DNA of 64,000 nucleotides from a bacterium SCSIO 12741 (GCA_024398055.1 CP073749.1:4278594-4342593); one strand, 5' to 3'. Counted from the stretch's first letter, positions 26,347 to 36,165 are shown. Numbers and translations: made by a program. Notes: generated by a model from the letters alone, not told the origin.

Positions 26347-27591
26347 ATGAAAATTTCTATACCTCTATTTATTGCAACTCTGGTATTCGCATTAAGCACT
26401 ACCCAGGGGGTTTCACAAATGCAAACTGTCGACCTTTCATTAGGTGCAGATTACGAAAAACAATCATTCTATAGTTTATCTATGGGAGAGCAAGCCAATG
26501 TTGACAACACAAATTGGGACATTGCTTTTGATCTTACTCCATTTGGCTCAGGTATCCGGATCAATGGTGGAACAGGTACCAAATTATATAGCTGGCCAAA
26601 CGGTAAAATTGCAGATTGGGCAAGTGTTGATACGTTAGGACTAAGCACCTGGAAAAGCCTAAACAACTCCGATACTTCTTGGGGAATTGGCGCCTTCAAC
26701 ATGAACAGCAACGGTAGTTCTACTGACTTAGGCTGGGGTATTTACAATACCGTAACCCATGCTGTTGAGGGAGATTCCATTTACGTTATCGTTTTGGCGG
26801 ACAAGAGCGTAAAAAAACTCGAAATCACCAAGCTAAAATCAGGGACTTACTCTTTCCGTCACGCCAATTTGGACGGAACCGGTGAAGTAATGAATACCGT
26901 AAAGAAATCGGACTACGCTGGCAAAAGATTGGCTTACTACTCCCTTAAAAATGATCAAGGTTTGGATCGCGAACCAGCGGATTGGGATTTGGTTTTCACA
27001 AAGTATGTAACTCAACTTGCACCTGGTGTTTATTACGGAGTGACCGGAGTATTGCTTAATAGCGACCGAACAGCCCAAAAGGCTTCTCCAGTAGGAGATC
27101 CTGAAACTTACAGCGACTACCAAAGCGGAACTTTCTTGACGGCCATGAATACCATTGGTTACAACTGGAAGAGATTTAACATGCAAACTTTTTCTTACGA
27201 TTTGGCTGACTCTACCTGCTACTTTGTAAAGGATCAGAACCTGGATGTTTACCGATTGGTTTTCACCGCATTCGATGGAAGCTCTACTGGAGATATTTCT
27301 TTTAAACAAGAAAAGTTGACTAAGACTTCTACCTCTATCGCTGAGCAAAACAACAACGCTGGATTTAGCATCTATCCTAACCCAGCTAACGACGTAGTTA
27401 ACGTAACCTTTGAAGGTGAAGGTCAATTGATGATTACAGACATGAGCGGTAAAACCTTGCAACAGCATCTATCTGATGACAACGGCTGGCAAGTGATCAC
27501 TCTTGATATTGCAGAGTTGTCTCGAGGTGCCTACCTCATTCACTGGGTAAGTGAAAATCAGCGTATTACCCGTCAATTAATCGTTGAGTAA
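26347..27591 (+). CDS. HmuY-like heme-binding protein secreted by T9SS
   Basis: A 414-residue exported protein. A signal peptide (1-24) precedes an HmuY-like domain (about 30-320; TNWDIAFDLTPFGSGIRING, DWDLVFTKYVTQLAPGVYYGVTGVLLN, IGYNWKRFNMQTF). A type A sorting domain starts near residue 338 (FSIYPNPANDVVNVTF, DMSGKT, GAYLIHW). HmuY proteins capture heme from host or environmental hemoproteins. Here the sorting domain would place it outside the outer membrane, whereas the second HmuY homologue (32145-33113) is a lipoprotein. It is the first gene of the heme operon. Confidence 0.88.
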   Translation: MKISIPLFIATLVFALSTTQGVSQMQTVDLSLGADYEKQSFYSLSMGEQANVDNTNWDIAFDLTPFGSGIRINGGTGTKLYSWPNGKIADWASVDTLGLSTWKSLNNSDTSWGIGAFNMNSNGSSTDLGWGIYNTVTHAVEGDSIYVIVLADKSVKKLEITKLKSGTYSFRHANLDGTGEVMNTVKKSDYAGKRLAYYSLKNDQGLDREPADWDLVFTKYVTQLAPGVYYGVTGVLLNSDRTAQKASPVGDPETYSDYQSGTFLTAMNTIGYNWKRFNMQTFSYDLADSTCYFVKDQNLDVYRLVFTAFDGSSTGDISFKQEKLTKTSTSIAEQNNNAGFSIYPNPANDVVNVTFEGEGQLMITDMSGKTLQQHLSDDNGWQVITLDIAELSRGAYLIHWVSENQRITRQLIVE

Positions 27592-27611
27592 TACAGCGAA
27601 AAAATACAGTA

Positions 27612-28525
27612 ATGAATACAAGATTATTTCAAATCTTACTAATGGCTCTTCTTTCTTGGGGGCCATTTCTTGTGGCGGAAATAGTACACCCCAGGAAGAA
27701 GCTACGACTGATAAAAAGGTTGGGGTACTGTTAGTGAATCACGGTTCAGTATCCGAAAAATGGCGCAACATGCTTTTGGATGTTGAAGCAGAGGTTAAGG
27801 ATAAAATTCTTGCAGATAAGAAAATCTCTGAAGTAAAGACGGCTTTTATGGAATACACCGAGCCATCTATCGCTACTCGGTTAAAGGAATTTGACGCAGA
27901 GAATTATGATGAGGTAATTCTGGTTCCTATTTTTCTTACAGTAAGCTCACATTACTCTCATGATATTCCCGTAATCGCCGGATTGAGTGCTGATCCAAAA
28001 ATTAAGGAGCAACTGGGCAAGGAGAAAATTGAGGTTTACCGGGCAAAAGCCAAGGTGACCATCACTCCTCCGTTGGACTACTCTACCCTCCTGAAAAAGA
28101 ACGTGGAGCGTCGCGTAAAAGCCTTGAGTCAGAATGCTGGAAATGAAGGCGTATTACTCGTAGCCTACGGCGATGCTCAATACAACCAGCAATGGGAAGA
28201 AATGGTGGACGATATCGGTCAATACCTTAAAGTGAAAACCGGTCATGAGAGTATTGCCTATTCTTGGTGTGGCCACTTGGTTAGGTACAGCACCGAGCCG
28301 ACCAAAAAGGGCATTTCCAATTTGTTTGAATTGGAAGACAAGGTGATCGTTATTCCTATCCTGGTAGCTAACGATCCTTATTTCCAAAATGACATTATTC
28401 AAAAAGCGGTGGATGAGTCCGAAAACTCGGGTAACGTATTGTATACCCAAGATGCGATTCTGCCCGATGCCAATTTGAATCAATGGGTCATTGATATTAC
28501 TCAAAAAACCTTGCAACAGCTTTAG
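27612..28525 (+). CDS. CbiX-like chelatase lipoprotein (apparent frameshift in signal peptide)
   Basis: Class II chelatase of the CbiX/SirB type with two homologous halves. The first carries both metal-binding His positions (VLLVNHGSVSEKWRN and PIFLTVSSHYSHDIP). The second half reads GVLLVAYGDAQYNQQW, so its His is lost. The continuous frame can only begin at a TTG (27584) inside the upstream gene. From the ATG at 27612 a signal sequence MNTRLFQILLMALLS runs in another frame. Adding one T near 27655 joins them as LLSLGAISCGG, a perfect lipobox. The product is therefore probably an outer-compartment lipoprotein, unlike cytoplasmic cobalamin or siroheme chelatases. In a heme operon, metal removal from heme is the likeliest role (inference). 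Confidence 0.8.
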
Positions 28526-29911
28526 ATGAATCTAATCTCTGCTTTTCTAAAGCAAAAATGGAAGTGGCTTGCTACCCTTATGGTGGCGAGCTTCTTCCTT
28601 TATTTTTGGTTGGAAGGTCCCCTGGTGATCCAAGCTCCGGAGCTTAGTTTGATGGAAGAGCTTACCCCCTATTCCATTCCCAAAATGGTGATTGACGAAG
28701 AGGAGGAACAGGATCATCATGGAATCATTGAAATTGCAGAGACAGAGGGCGAAGGACACGGTTTAATTCTGGATAAGGAAGAAGAAAAGGAATCTTTTGG
28801 TATCCTAATCTCTTCTCGTGGAAATAGCGATTTACCACCAGAATTGGGCGAACAATTGCTTCGCAATGCGCAAAAATTGCTGGACGGTGACTTTCGACTC
28901 AAACTTGAAATGACCGCCGACCTGTTCTACGTTACCGGAGACGGAAGCGAAAAACTAATCTACCTCGAAAGCAGTGACATTATCCACGGTATTACAGGTT
29001 ATGCTGGCCCTATAAATATGGGCATGTGGGTTACCCAGGATGGACGAATCAAATCGATTCACCATGTAAGCTCCAAAGAAACGAGCAGCTATCTGGAGAA
29101 AATAAGAAGAGCCGGCTACTACGACCAATACCAAAAGATTGATCTGGAAGATGAACATGAAGTGGATGCGATCTCCGGGGCCACCCTAACCTCCGAAGCG
29201 ATGGCCGAAACCATTACCGCGCTCGTCCACCACTCTACCGAAAAACCATTAACCAACTTTACTGGAATAGATGGTTTGAACCCCTTCTTGGTGGAAGCCA
29301 ATCTTAACGGATGGTGGATTTTACATCTTCTATTCATTTCCTTGTTCTTTATCTACGGCTATCAAAAAAAGTGGAAGAAAAGAAAGCGACACATGACCAT
29401 CTTAAGTCTGCTCTCGGTAGCATACATCGGCTTTTTCCTTAATCAATCATTTACTTACGTATCCTTCATCCATCCTTTTTTAGGCACTTCCCTATCCTCT
29501 TTTGTTGGACTGTACTCACTCCTCGTATTGTTGAGTGTTGTTTGGGGTAAAAACACCTACTGTAAATACGTCTGCCCATTTGGTAATGCGCAGAGATTGA
29601 TGGTCAAGTTTGCCCCTAAAAAAACCAGCAAAAAGTTCTTTTTGTCCAACACTACTATTAAACGCATACGGGGAATAATAACCATCGGACTCATTGTCGG
29701 TATTTTCCTGGGCATGCGTGGTTGGGGTAATTACGAATTGTTCCCGGATTTCTTTGGATTAGAGTTCCTTTCGATTTGGATGTTGGTAACAGCCTTAATT
29801 CTATTGGTTTCTGTAAGATATCCCATGCTATGGTGCCGCATGCTCTGCCCTACCGGATCTGTGCTCGACTTGATTTCAGATGCAGTTGAACTTAAACCCA
29901 TTCATCGATGA
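28526..29911 (+). CDS. NosR/RnfG-like membrane flavoprotein with 4Fe-4S motifs
   Basis: A 461-residue membrane protein starting directly after the chelatase stop. One N-terminal TM (about 13-31) is followed by an acidic linker and a periplasmic FMN-binding domain (about 90-245) with SGATLTS, where Thr carries covalent FMN in this family. Five or so membrane segments follow (265-450). Two cytoplasmic motifs, YCKYVCPFGNAQRL and WCRMLCPTGSVLDL, are Cys ligands of the kind seen in NosR and PceC. It should pass electrons across the membrane to the periplasm. In this operon it could reduce heme iron or feed the chelatase step. Confidence 0.88.
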   Translation: MNLISAFLKQKWKWLATLMVASFFLYFWLEGPLVIQAPELSLMEELTPYSIPKMVIDEEEEQDHHGIIEIAETEGEGHGLILDKEEEKESFGILISSRGNSDLPPELGEQLLRNAQKLLDGDFRLKLEMTADLFYVTGDGSEKLIYLESSDIIHGITGYAGPINMGMWVTQDGRIKSIHHVSSKETSSYLEKIRRAGYYDQYQKIDLEDEHEVDAISGATLTSEAMAETITALVHHSTEKPLTNFTGIDGLNPFLVEANLNGWWILHLLFISLFFIYGYQKKWKKRKRHMTILSLLSVAYIGFFLNQSFTYVSFIHPFLGTSLSSFVGLYSLLVLLSVVWGKNTYCKYVCPFGNAQRLMVKFAPKKTSKKFFLSNTTIKRIRGIITIGLIVGIFLGMRGWGNYELFPDFFGLEFLSIWMLVTALILLVSVRYPMLWCRMLCPTGSVLDLISDAVELKPIHR

Positions 29912-32148
29912 GAATCCAGTTATTGCTATCTACGCTTGCCCTCTTATTTGTGGGGGTAGTTCATGGTCAAAAGGTCATTTCCGTTAAACACCATGGTCAT
30001 TCTTTGCCAGGAGCGCAGGTCATTGTCAAGGATTCATCGGGTACTTTTTTACAAACGGGCTTAACGGATTCTTTGGGACAATTTACCATTCAAAAAGAGC
30101 ACCTATCTACACCATCCAATGAGATAGAAGTAAGATACCTGGGCTACGAATCGCAGCATTCAAAAATCAATAAGTCCAAAACCTTTTCTCTAAAGCCTGA
30201 TCCCTTGGTGCTTAATCAGGTAGTGGTAACAGGGCAGTACAATGCTTCAAGTCCGGATAAGGCGGTACAGCAAATCCGGGTGATTAACAGGGAAAAAATT
30301 GAATCTCAGGGAGCGGTAAACCTGGCCGACCTATTGAGTCAGGAAAGCAACATTCGAATTAGTCAGGACCAGGTTTTGGGTTCGAGTACCTCTCTTCAAG
30401 GAATATCCGGAGAGAATGTCAAAATCCTTATTGACGGTGTCCCCATGATTGGTCGCTTAAATGGAAACATAGATCTGAGCCAGATTAACCTAAACCAAAT
30501 CGAACGGGTGGAAATTGTTGAAGGGCCCCTATCGGTTCAATACGGTTCAAATGCCTTGGCCGGAACCATCAACCTAATCACTAAATCCGGCCAAAAGGAA
30601 TGGGTCGATGTGGGTGTAAATACTTACTACGAAACCGTTGGCAAATACAACATTGACGGAAATGTAGGCCTTCGATGGAAGTCTCAGAGTTTGAATTTGA
30701 GCGGAGGTCGCAATTACTTCGATGGATGGAATGAAGGAGATGATTTTATTCAATTTCCAGAATCGCGTCCAGCCGACTCGAGCCGGTTTCAAAGTTGGAA
30801 GCCACGTGAGCAATATTTTGCCCGGGCCGAATATCTCTGGAAGGGCAAAAAGACATCGGTTAAACCCTACCTCGACTGGTTTGAAGAAACCATCACGAAT
30901 AAAGGCTACCCCCGTGCTCCTTACGGAGAAACAGCTATTGATGATGAATACTACACCAAACGATTTAACCAAGGGTTTACCCTCGATCGAGATTTTGGCG
31001 CCCATCACCATTTACAAATCATTGCAGCCCATCAAGGTTACGACCGGATAAAGAACTCAAGAATTAAAGATTTAACCAACCTTCAAACGCAACTTACTGA
31101 AACACCAGGCTCTCAAGACACTTCGGGAATTGATCATTGGATGAGCCGTGGTAACTGGACCCGAAACAAAGATTCTGCGGTAATTAACTACGAATTGGGC
31201 TACGACATCCGCTACGAAACAGTGGAAGGAAGAAGATTGGAAAACGGTGCACAGGATTTAGGCGATTATGCCTTGTACGGATCATTTGAGTATCAAGCTA
31301 TTGATGGACTAACTATTCGTCCTGGATTGAGGGTAGCTTATAACACTGCCTACGAAGCACCTGTAGTTCCTTCCTTCCATGCAAAGTACCATACCGGCCA
31401 ATACACCCTTCGCGCATCTTATGCCAGAGGATTTCGTGCCCCTACGGCCAAAGAACTGTACTTTGAATTTGTAGATGTCAACCACAATATTATCGGTAAT
31501 CCAGATCTACAGGCTGAACACTCGGATAATGTGCAACTGCAAATCAAGCGGAAGCAGTTCAACTCCAAACACCGCTTTTCGCTGGAGCTTAATGGGTTTT
31601 ACAACAACATCAAAAATCGGATTGTACTGGCTCAGCGAGAAGGCACCCAAGAATACACCTACTTTAACCAAGATCGTTACCAAACCTGGGGAAGCCGATT
31701 AACAGCAAGTGCCGTATTCAAAGACCTTAAGGTTGAAGTTGTCGGCATGTTTACCGGTTTTACTTCATCCGTACCCGAAAAAACAAGTTGGCTTTATTCC
31801 CCGGAAATCCGGACACAGTTTACCTATGAACATCCTAAAAGTAAGGTTCGCCTTGCCCTATTCTACAAATACAACGGGCCTGTGCCTGGATTTGTAGAAC
31901 GCGACGGTGAGGTGGTGGAAACCCAATTTGACGGCTACCATCTGGCTGATTTAACGCTAAGTCGGTACTTCTTGGAGAAAAGATTGCACTGGTCCATTGG
32001 CGCCAAAAACCTGTTTAACGTAACTCAGGTGAATTCAACCCGGGGAGGAAGTTCGGTACATAGCTCCAGCTCGGGTTCGCAAGCTGTTGGTTATGGTACC
32101 ACTCTATTCACCACACTTAAGTTTCACCTAACCGTAGATAGAAAATGA
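29908..32148 (+). CDS. TonB-dependent heme receptor
   Basis: A 746-residue outer-membrane receptor. Signal peptide (1-20), carboxypeptidase-like domain (about 22-95; DSLGQFTIQKEHL), plug domain (about 105-220; VVVTGQYNASSPDKAVQQIRVI, QGISGENVKILIDGVPMIGRL, NALAGTINLIT) and a beta barrel. The barrel carries FRAPTAKEL, a nearby His (DVNHN) and NPDL, the FRAP/NPDL box with intervening His typical of heme receptors. The ATG overlaps the previous stop by 4 bp (ATGA). It would import heme, or iron freed from heme, across the outer membrane. Confidence 0.92.
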   Translation: MRIQLLLSTLALLFVGVVHGQKVISVKHHGHSLPGAQVIVKDSSGTFLQTGLTDSLGQFTIQKEHLSTPSNEIEVRYLGYESQHSKINKSKTFSLKPDPLVLNQVVVTGQYNASSPDKAVQQIRVINREKIESQGAVNLADLLSQESNIRISQDQVLGSSTSLQGISGENVKILIDGVPMIGRLNGNIDLSQINLNQIERVEIVEGPLSVQYGSNALAGTINLITKSGQKEWVDVGVNTYYETVGKYNIDGNVGLRWKSQSLNLSGGRNYFDGWNEGDDFIQFPESRPADSSRFQSWKPREQYFARAEYLWKGKKTSVKPYLDWFEETITNKGYPRAPYGETAIDDEYYTKRFNQGFTLDRDFGAHHHLQIIAAHQGYDRIKNSRIKDLTNLQTQLTETPGSQDTSGIDHWMSRGNWTRNKDSAVINYELGYDIRYETVEGRRLENGAQDLGDYALYGSFEYQAIDGLTIRPGLRVAYNTAYEAPVVPSFHAKYHTGQYTLRASYARGFRAPTAKELYFEFVDVNHNIIGNPDLQAEHSDNVQLQIKRKQFNSKHRFSLELNGFYNNIKNRIVLAQREGTQEYTYFNQDRYQTWGSRLTASAVFKDLKVEVVGMFTGFTSSVPEKTSWLYSPEIRTQFTYEHPKSKVRLALFYKYNGPVPGFVERDGEVVETQFDGYHLADLTLSRYFLEKRLHWSIGAKNLFNVTQVNSTRGGSSVHSSSSGSQAVGYGTTLFTTLKFHLTVDRK

Positions 32149-33113
32149 AAAACATTGCATTAATCCTTGCCCCATTCCTCGTTCTCTTTCTCGTATCCTG
32201 TGAAAAAGACGAATTGCCTGTACCTGCTCATGACCCAGGTGATGTCAAGGATCAATCCATTGGAATCGGTAGTGATTACCTCAATCAGATCTATTTCTCC
32301 CTGGAAGGAGATGAAATTCCTAAATCCAACGCCAAAACGGATTGGGATCTGGCCTTTGAATGCGGTGATGACGGCTATCATATATTTCTAAACACGGCCA
32401 ATGGAATGGCTCTTTACAAGACTTCTCTAAGTTCTTTGAGTGAAACTATTGATCCTGCAACAGCCGAGTGGACCTGGGACGTTACTTCGGGCAATACAGA
32501 CAGTACCGCTTTTGGGGATTGGAACCAATCTTCCGCCATTTACCTAATCGATCGGGGATACGATGAACAAGGAGACGCTCGTGGAATGACTTTAGTAAAA
32601 CCTGAAGAAGTAACTAAAGATGGCTACCAATTTAGCTTCCGACATTTGGATGCGACGGAAATTCACGGTCTAACCGTAAATAAATCAGTTATATCCAGCC
32701 GCGTACATGCTTCCCTATCTGGAATGGGCGGAACCATGGACCTCGAGCCTGAGGTAGATTCCTGGGAGTTGTTGTTTACCCAATACACCCATTTGTTTGA
32801 TGGCCCTACCCCCTATCTGGTTACCGGAGTATTGATTAACATGAACACTACAGAGGTTGCCTTGGATACCACTCTCAAGTTTGAAGATATTTCCCGCGAA
32901 AACCTGGATTCCTATGTTTTCCATGGGGCTCAAAATAGAATTGGGTACGACTGGAAGGTCTATGACTACCAAGGTGGTGTCTACCATATCAGAACCGATG
33001 TAAGCTATCTGATTCGCAAAGAAAACGGCATTGTTTGGAAACTCCATTTCGTCGATTTCTACAACGAAAGCGGAGAACGCGGTTACCCACGGTTTGAGTA
33101 CCAGGAATTATAG
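32145..33113 (+). CDS. HmuY-family heme-binding lipoprotein
   Basis: A 322-residue lipoprotein (lipobox FLVSC, Cys at 19) of the HmuY family (QIYFSLEGDEIP, KTDWDLAFECGDDGYHIFLN, SWELLFTQYTHLF, TPYLVTGVLINMN, IGYDWKVYDYQGGVYHI). It overlaps the receptor stop by 4 bp. It is tethered where the first HmuY-like protein is secreted, so the two could form a relay from the medium to the receptor. No ABC heme permease follows in the window. Confidence 0.88.
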   Translation: MKNIALILAPFLVLFLVSCEKDELPVPAHDPGDVKDQSIGIGSDYLNQIYFSLEGDEIPKSNAKTDWDLAFECGDDGYHIFLNTANGMALYKTSLSSLSETIDPATAEWTWDVTSGNTDSTAFGDWNQSSAIYLIDRGYDEQGDARGMTLVKPEEVTKDGYQFSFRHLDATEIHGLTVNKSVISSRVHASLSGMGGTMDLEPEVDSWELLFTQYTHLFDGPTPYLVTGVLINMNTTEVALDTTLKFEDISRENLDSYVFHGAQNRIGYDWKVYDYQGGVYHIRTDVSYLIRKENGIVWKLHFVDFYNESGERGYPRFEYQEL

Positions 33114-33162
33114 TAGCTACCTAGAAGCGCAGACGGTGAGTTGATTTCTCAATGCACAAAAA

Positions 33163-33201
33163 AATCCATCCATCGGAAAACCAATAACCGATGGATGGAT
33201 T
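33163..33201 (-). terminator. Perfect 14 bp stem terminator
   Basis: AATCCATCCATCGG pairs with CCGATGGATGGATT around an 11 nt loop. The A-run at 33158-33164 gives a U tract for the minus-strand gene that ends at 33262. The heme operon ends on the other side, so it may serve both convergent units. Confidence 0.8.
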
Positions 33202-33261
33202 GCGAAACAATCGAATCAGACCCCTTCAAATAATGGTATGGGTATAATCTGGCGAACAGGT

Positions 33262-34953
33262 CTAATTCGCTTGCTTAGGATCAAATTTTCCCAGCCAAAA
33301 GACTTTGCCTTTGTTGGCTCCTTTTTTGTTGCCTTCAAATCCCAGAAAGATGACCTCGTTTCCGCCATTGACGGATAGTGTGGGATACTTGTTGTAGAGG
33401 TATACATTCTCACCTCCCAGGACATTAAACTTGGCGGTACCATTGTCATTAATCTTTCCAAAAAGTGCCTGGTACCTGGGTTCGTAGGTCGTCACCTTGT
33501 AGGTAGCCGTTGCCGTGGAGTAATAATCCGATGTATAGCTGTAAATCGTTTTTACAAATACGGATAACCACCAATAGTTGCCATCCACTCCTTCATAGGT
33601 AATGGCCTCTAAGGGATAACCTCTTACGGTAGCATTACTCCCCCATCCGCGTTGTGGGTTTTCAATCCCATAGGCATGTTTCAGAATGCCGTCTTTGCCA
33701 AAATGAAAAACGTACACTTCATCATAAACCACACCGGTTGTTTTGCTTAAAGGATCGATTTTCCAATCCTGAGCATGCACGAAGATTTCGCCGTTGTTCA
33801 AAATATCCAGCCCGTTGATAGCAACGGTTCTACCGTCATACACCTTGTCCTTTTTCTGCCCTTCGGGCTTGCGGGCCTTGGCTTTAAACTCATCGAAGGT
33901 TGGAGCAGTAATGAAGCTGAGTTTACCATCACGAAATGAGGCCATTTGAAATGCATCAAAACCCTTTTCCATGGCTTGAGGGCTTTGTCCCTTGTAAAAG
34001 GTCTTTTCTACTTTGTCGTTTTTTCCCGGCCCGTATAACACCACCTGGCCAGCCTTTTCATAAGCACCAACCACTTTCCAGGTATGCAACTTGGTGGTAA
34101 AGGAAATGTGTTCCTTAATCTTACCATCGGTACCTATGCGCACATACACATATTGATTAGGCACCTTAGCTATCTTTTTGTACCCACTGGCTTTAAAAGG
34201 TACCAGCACAGCAATCATATCGCTGATTTCTCCGGTTTCACCATCCACAAGATTTCCAATCCAAGTGGGATAATGAATGCTTTCCAGCACCAAATCATCT
34301 TGACTGACCACATCCAGGTTCTTATCCACCTTAATTACCCGGTAATGCATCATTTCTTTGCCCATTTCGGCAATTCTCTTTTCGGGCTTAAGTCCTACCA
34401 AGCCCATGGCTTCGCCGGTTTCGTTGAGATCGCGTCCCCCATAGAAGAACATTTTCTTGCCCTCGTCCGATTTGGGTTTTAGCTTTTCTCCCAACTTGGT
34501 TTTATAGGTATATCCTCCCGTTCCCCAGTTGTATTTTTTGATAATCTCTTTTTTCTGAAACTGGGCCGTACCGGTCAAAGTAGCGCTCACGGTTACCCCT
34601 TCGTATACCGTTTCGTCCTCCCCTTTGTAGCGAACCCATTTGTATTTCGTTTTTACCTTTTCCAATTCCTGAACCTCTTCCTCTTCAGAAACCAGATTGA
34701 GATCATAATCAAAGGTGTAGATGTAAAACCGTAGCGATTTCTTCTTTTCCTTGGTTACGAAATACATTTTAAACGTTTTGGAAGCGTCGTCATAAGAGAC
34801 ATTGCCCAGATAGCCTTTAGCGTCTTTGGTGACCTCAATTTTATTCTCTTTAGTCAGCATTTGCGCCTGAATCTGTTGTGTAGGTACCGTTAGAAGAATA
34901 CCACCCAGAAAACAGCAGAGTAACATTTGTTTAATGATCCTAAAAATAGACAT
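33262..34953 (-). CDS. Secreted protein of unknown function, 563 aa
   Basis: A signal peptide (1-30, ending IQAQ) precedes a long beta-rich, lysine-rich protein without a T9SS sorting domain. It resembles Bacteroidota proteins that start with a strand pattern like FKMYFVTKEKKKSLRFYIYTFDYDLNLVSEE and carry repeated VDKNLDVV-type strands, suggesting an extracytoplasmic beta-propeller. No catalytic motif was recognised. It is convergent with the heme operon across a strong terminator and has its own upstream region. Confidence 0.65.
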   Translation of the reverse strand: MSIFRIIKQMLLCCFLGGILLTVPTQQIQAQMLTKENKIEVTKDAKGYLGNVSYDDASKTFKMYFVTKEKKKSLRFYIYTFDYDLNLVSEEEEVQELEKVKTKYKWVRYKGEDETVYEGVTVSATLTGTAQFQKKEIIKKYNWGTGGYTYKTKLGEKLKPKSDEGKKMFFYGGRDLNETGEAMGLVGLKPEKRIAEMGKEMMHYRVIKVDKNLDVVSQDDLVLESIHYPTWIGNLVDGETGEISDMIAVLVPFKASGYKKIAKVPNQYVYVRIGTDGKIKEHISFTTKLHTWKVVGAYEKAGQVVLYGPGKNDKVEKTFYKGQSPQAMEKGFDAFQMASFRDGKLSFITAPTFDEFKAKARKPEGQKKDKVYDGRTVAINGLDILNNGEIFVHAQDWKIDPLSKTTGVVYDEVYVFHFGKDGILKHAYGIENPQRGWGSNATVRGYPLEAITYEGVDGNYWWLSVFVKTIYSYTSDYYSTATATYKVTTYEPRYQALFGKINDNGTAKFNVLGGENVYLYNKYPTLSVNGGNEVIFLGFEGNKKGANKGKVFWLGKFDPKQAN

Positions 34954-35017
34954 GTTGCCAGGTATTAATTAGACATAAATATTTGAAGTAAAACTATTTA
35001 GGACATACATGTGTATC

Positions 35018-35037
35018 AATACGTCAAATGACGCATT
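35018..35037. promoter_or_regulatory. Inverted repeat upstream of the di-heme peroxidase
   Basis: AATACGTCA and TGACGCATT form a 20 bp palindrome with 8 of 10 pairs, about 72 bp before the peroxidase ATG. Its size and symmetry suit a dimeric repressor or activator. No factor can be named. Confidence 0.4.
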
Positions 35038-35109
35038 TCCAAAACAAGGGCCTTGATTTCCAGGTAAACAGGCCTTAACTTAGTGGTGCAAATAGAAATT
35101 TTCAGGACT

Positions 35110-36165
35110 ATGCATACACGTTTATACCTGGCAGCACTGTTTGGCAGTCTGCTCCTTGCTTCCTGCTCATCTGATTCGGAAACACCATCAGAAAATTCAG
35201 TTCAGGAGGCTATCCATCAGCAATACGATCTTTCTTTGAGTGAAGAATTGGCCGTATTTGCACCACTACCTGACCAAGCCGATAATCCGGATAATCCAAC
35301 GGAGGTTAACAAAAGCCTTCTTGGTCAAGCCCTCTATTTTGATAAGCGTTTATCTAAAGACGGTAACATCAGCTGTAACTCCTGCCACAATCTGGCTACC
35401 GGAGGAGTGGACAATTTACCTACCTCTCCAGGGGACGCAGGAGAGAATGGAGATCGTAACTCCCCGACTGTATTAAATGCAGCCCTACACTTTGCTCAGT
35501 TTTGGGACGGCCGAGCGAAGGATGTAGAAGAACAAGCGGGAATGCCAATACTTAATCCAGTGGAAATGGCAATACCCAATGAAGAATTTCTGGTTAATCG
35601 TCTAAAGGAGATTCCGGATTACCAAGTCATGTTTTCGGCTGCGTTTCCCAATGATGATGATCCGATCACCTATACCAATCTTCGTTTGGCTATAGCCGAT
35701 TTTGAACGACAGCTACTCACTCCTTCCAGGTTTGACGATTACCTCAAAGGAGACAAATCAGCGCTTACAGTTCAGGAAAAAAGAGGACTTCAAACCTTTA
35801 TTTCCAGTAACTGTACCCAATGCCATACTGGTGTGTTGTTAGGGGGGCACAAGTTTGAAAAGTTTGGAGTTTATGGAGATTACTGGAAATGGACTGGAAG
35901 CGAAAACCAGGATCCAGGCCTTTTTGAAGAAACACAGGATTCTTTGGATTTATACCGGTTTAAGGTTCCATCTCTACGCAACATAACTGAAACTGGCCCC
36001 TACTTCCACGATGGTAGCGTGGCTGATTTGCGAATGGCAGTAACCATTATGGCTGAGGCTCAATTGAATCGACAGCTAAAGCCAAATGAAGTGGAAGATA
36101 TTGTAGCTTTTTTGGGTGCCCTAAGTGGAGAAATCCCTGCATGGGCTCAGCAGCCCGCTCCTTAA
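35110..36165 (+). CDS. Di-heme cytochrome c peroxidase lipoprotein (CcpA/MauG family)
   Basis: About 351 residues from the ATG at 35110, preferred over an upstream GTG because it begins a lipoprotein signal (lipobox LLASC). Two heme-c motifs are present: CNSCH (about 89-93) and CTQCH (about 238-242). Family blocks LGQALYFDKRLSKDGNISC, DRNSPTVLNAA, FWDGRAKDVEEQA, NPVEMA and VPSLRNITETGPYFHDGS are all present. It should reduce peroxide in the periplasm with electrons from cytochromes. It converges on the DinB-family gene so tightly that the two stop codons share bases. Confidence 0.92.
   Translation: MHTRLYLAALFGSLLLASCSSDSETPSENSVQEAIHQQYDLSLSEELAVFAPLPDQADNPDNPTEVNKSLLGQALYFDKRLSKDGNISCNSCHNLATGGVDNLPTSPGDAGENGDRNSPTVLNAALHFAQFWDGRAKDVEEQAGMPILNPVEMAIPNEEFLVNRLKEIPDYQVMFSAAFPNDDDPITYTNLRLAIADFERQLLTPSRFDDYLKGDKSALTVQEKRGLQTFISSNCTQCHTGVLLGGHKFEKFGVYGDYWKWTGSENQDPGLFEETQDSLDLYRFKVPSLRNITETGPYFHDGSVADLRMAVTIMAEAQLNRQLKPNEVEDIVAFLGALSGEIPAWAQQPAP

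Noticed and set aside
26839-27468. Minus-strand frame of 209 codons over the first HmuY-like gene
   Set aside because: The plus-strand gene has a signal peptide, family motifs and a T9SS domain; the minus frame is a shadow.
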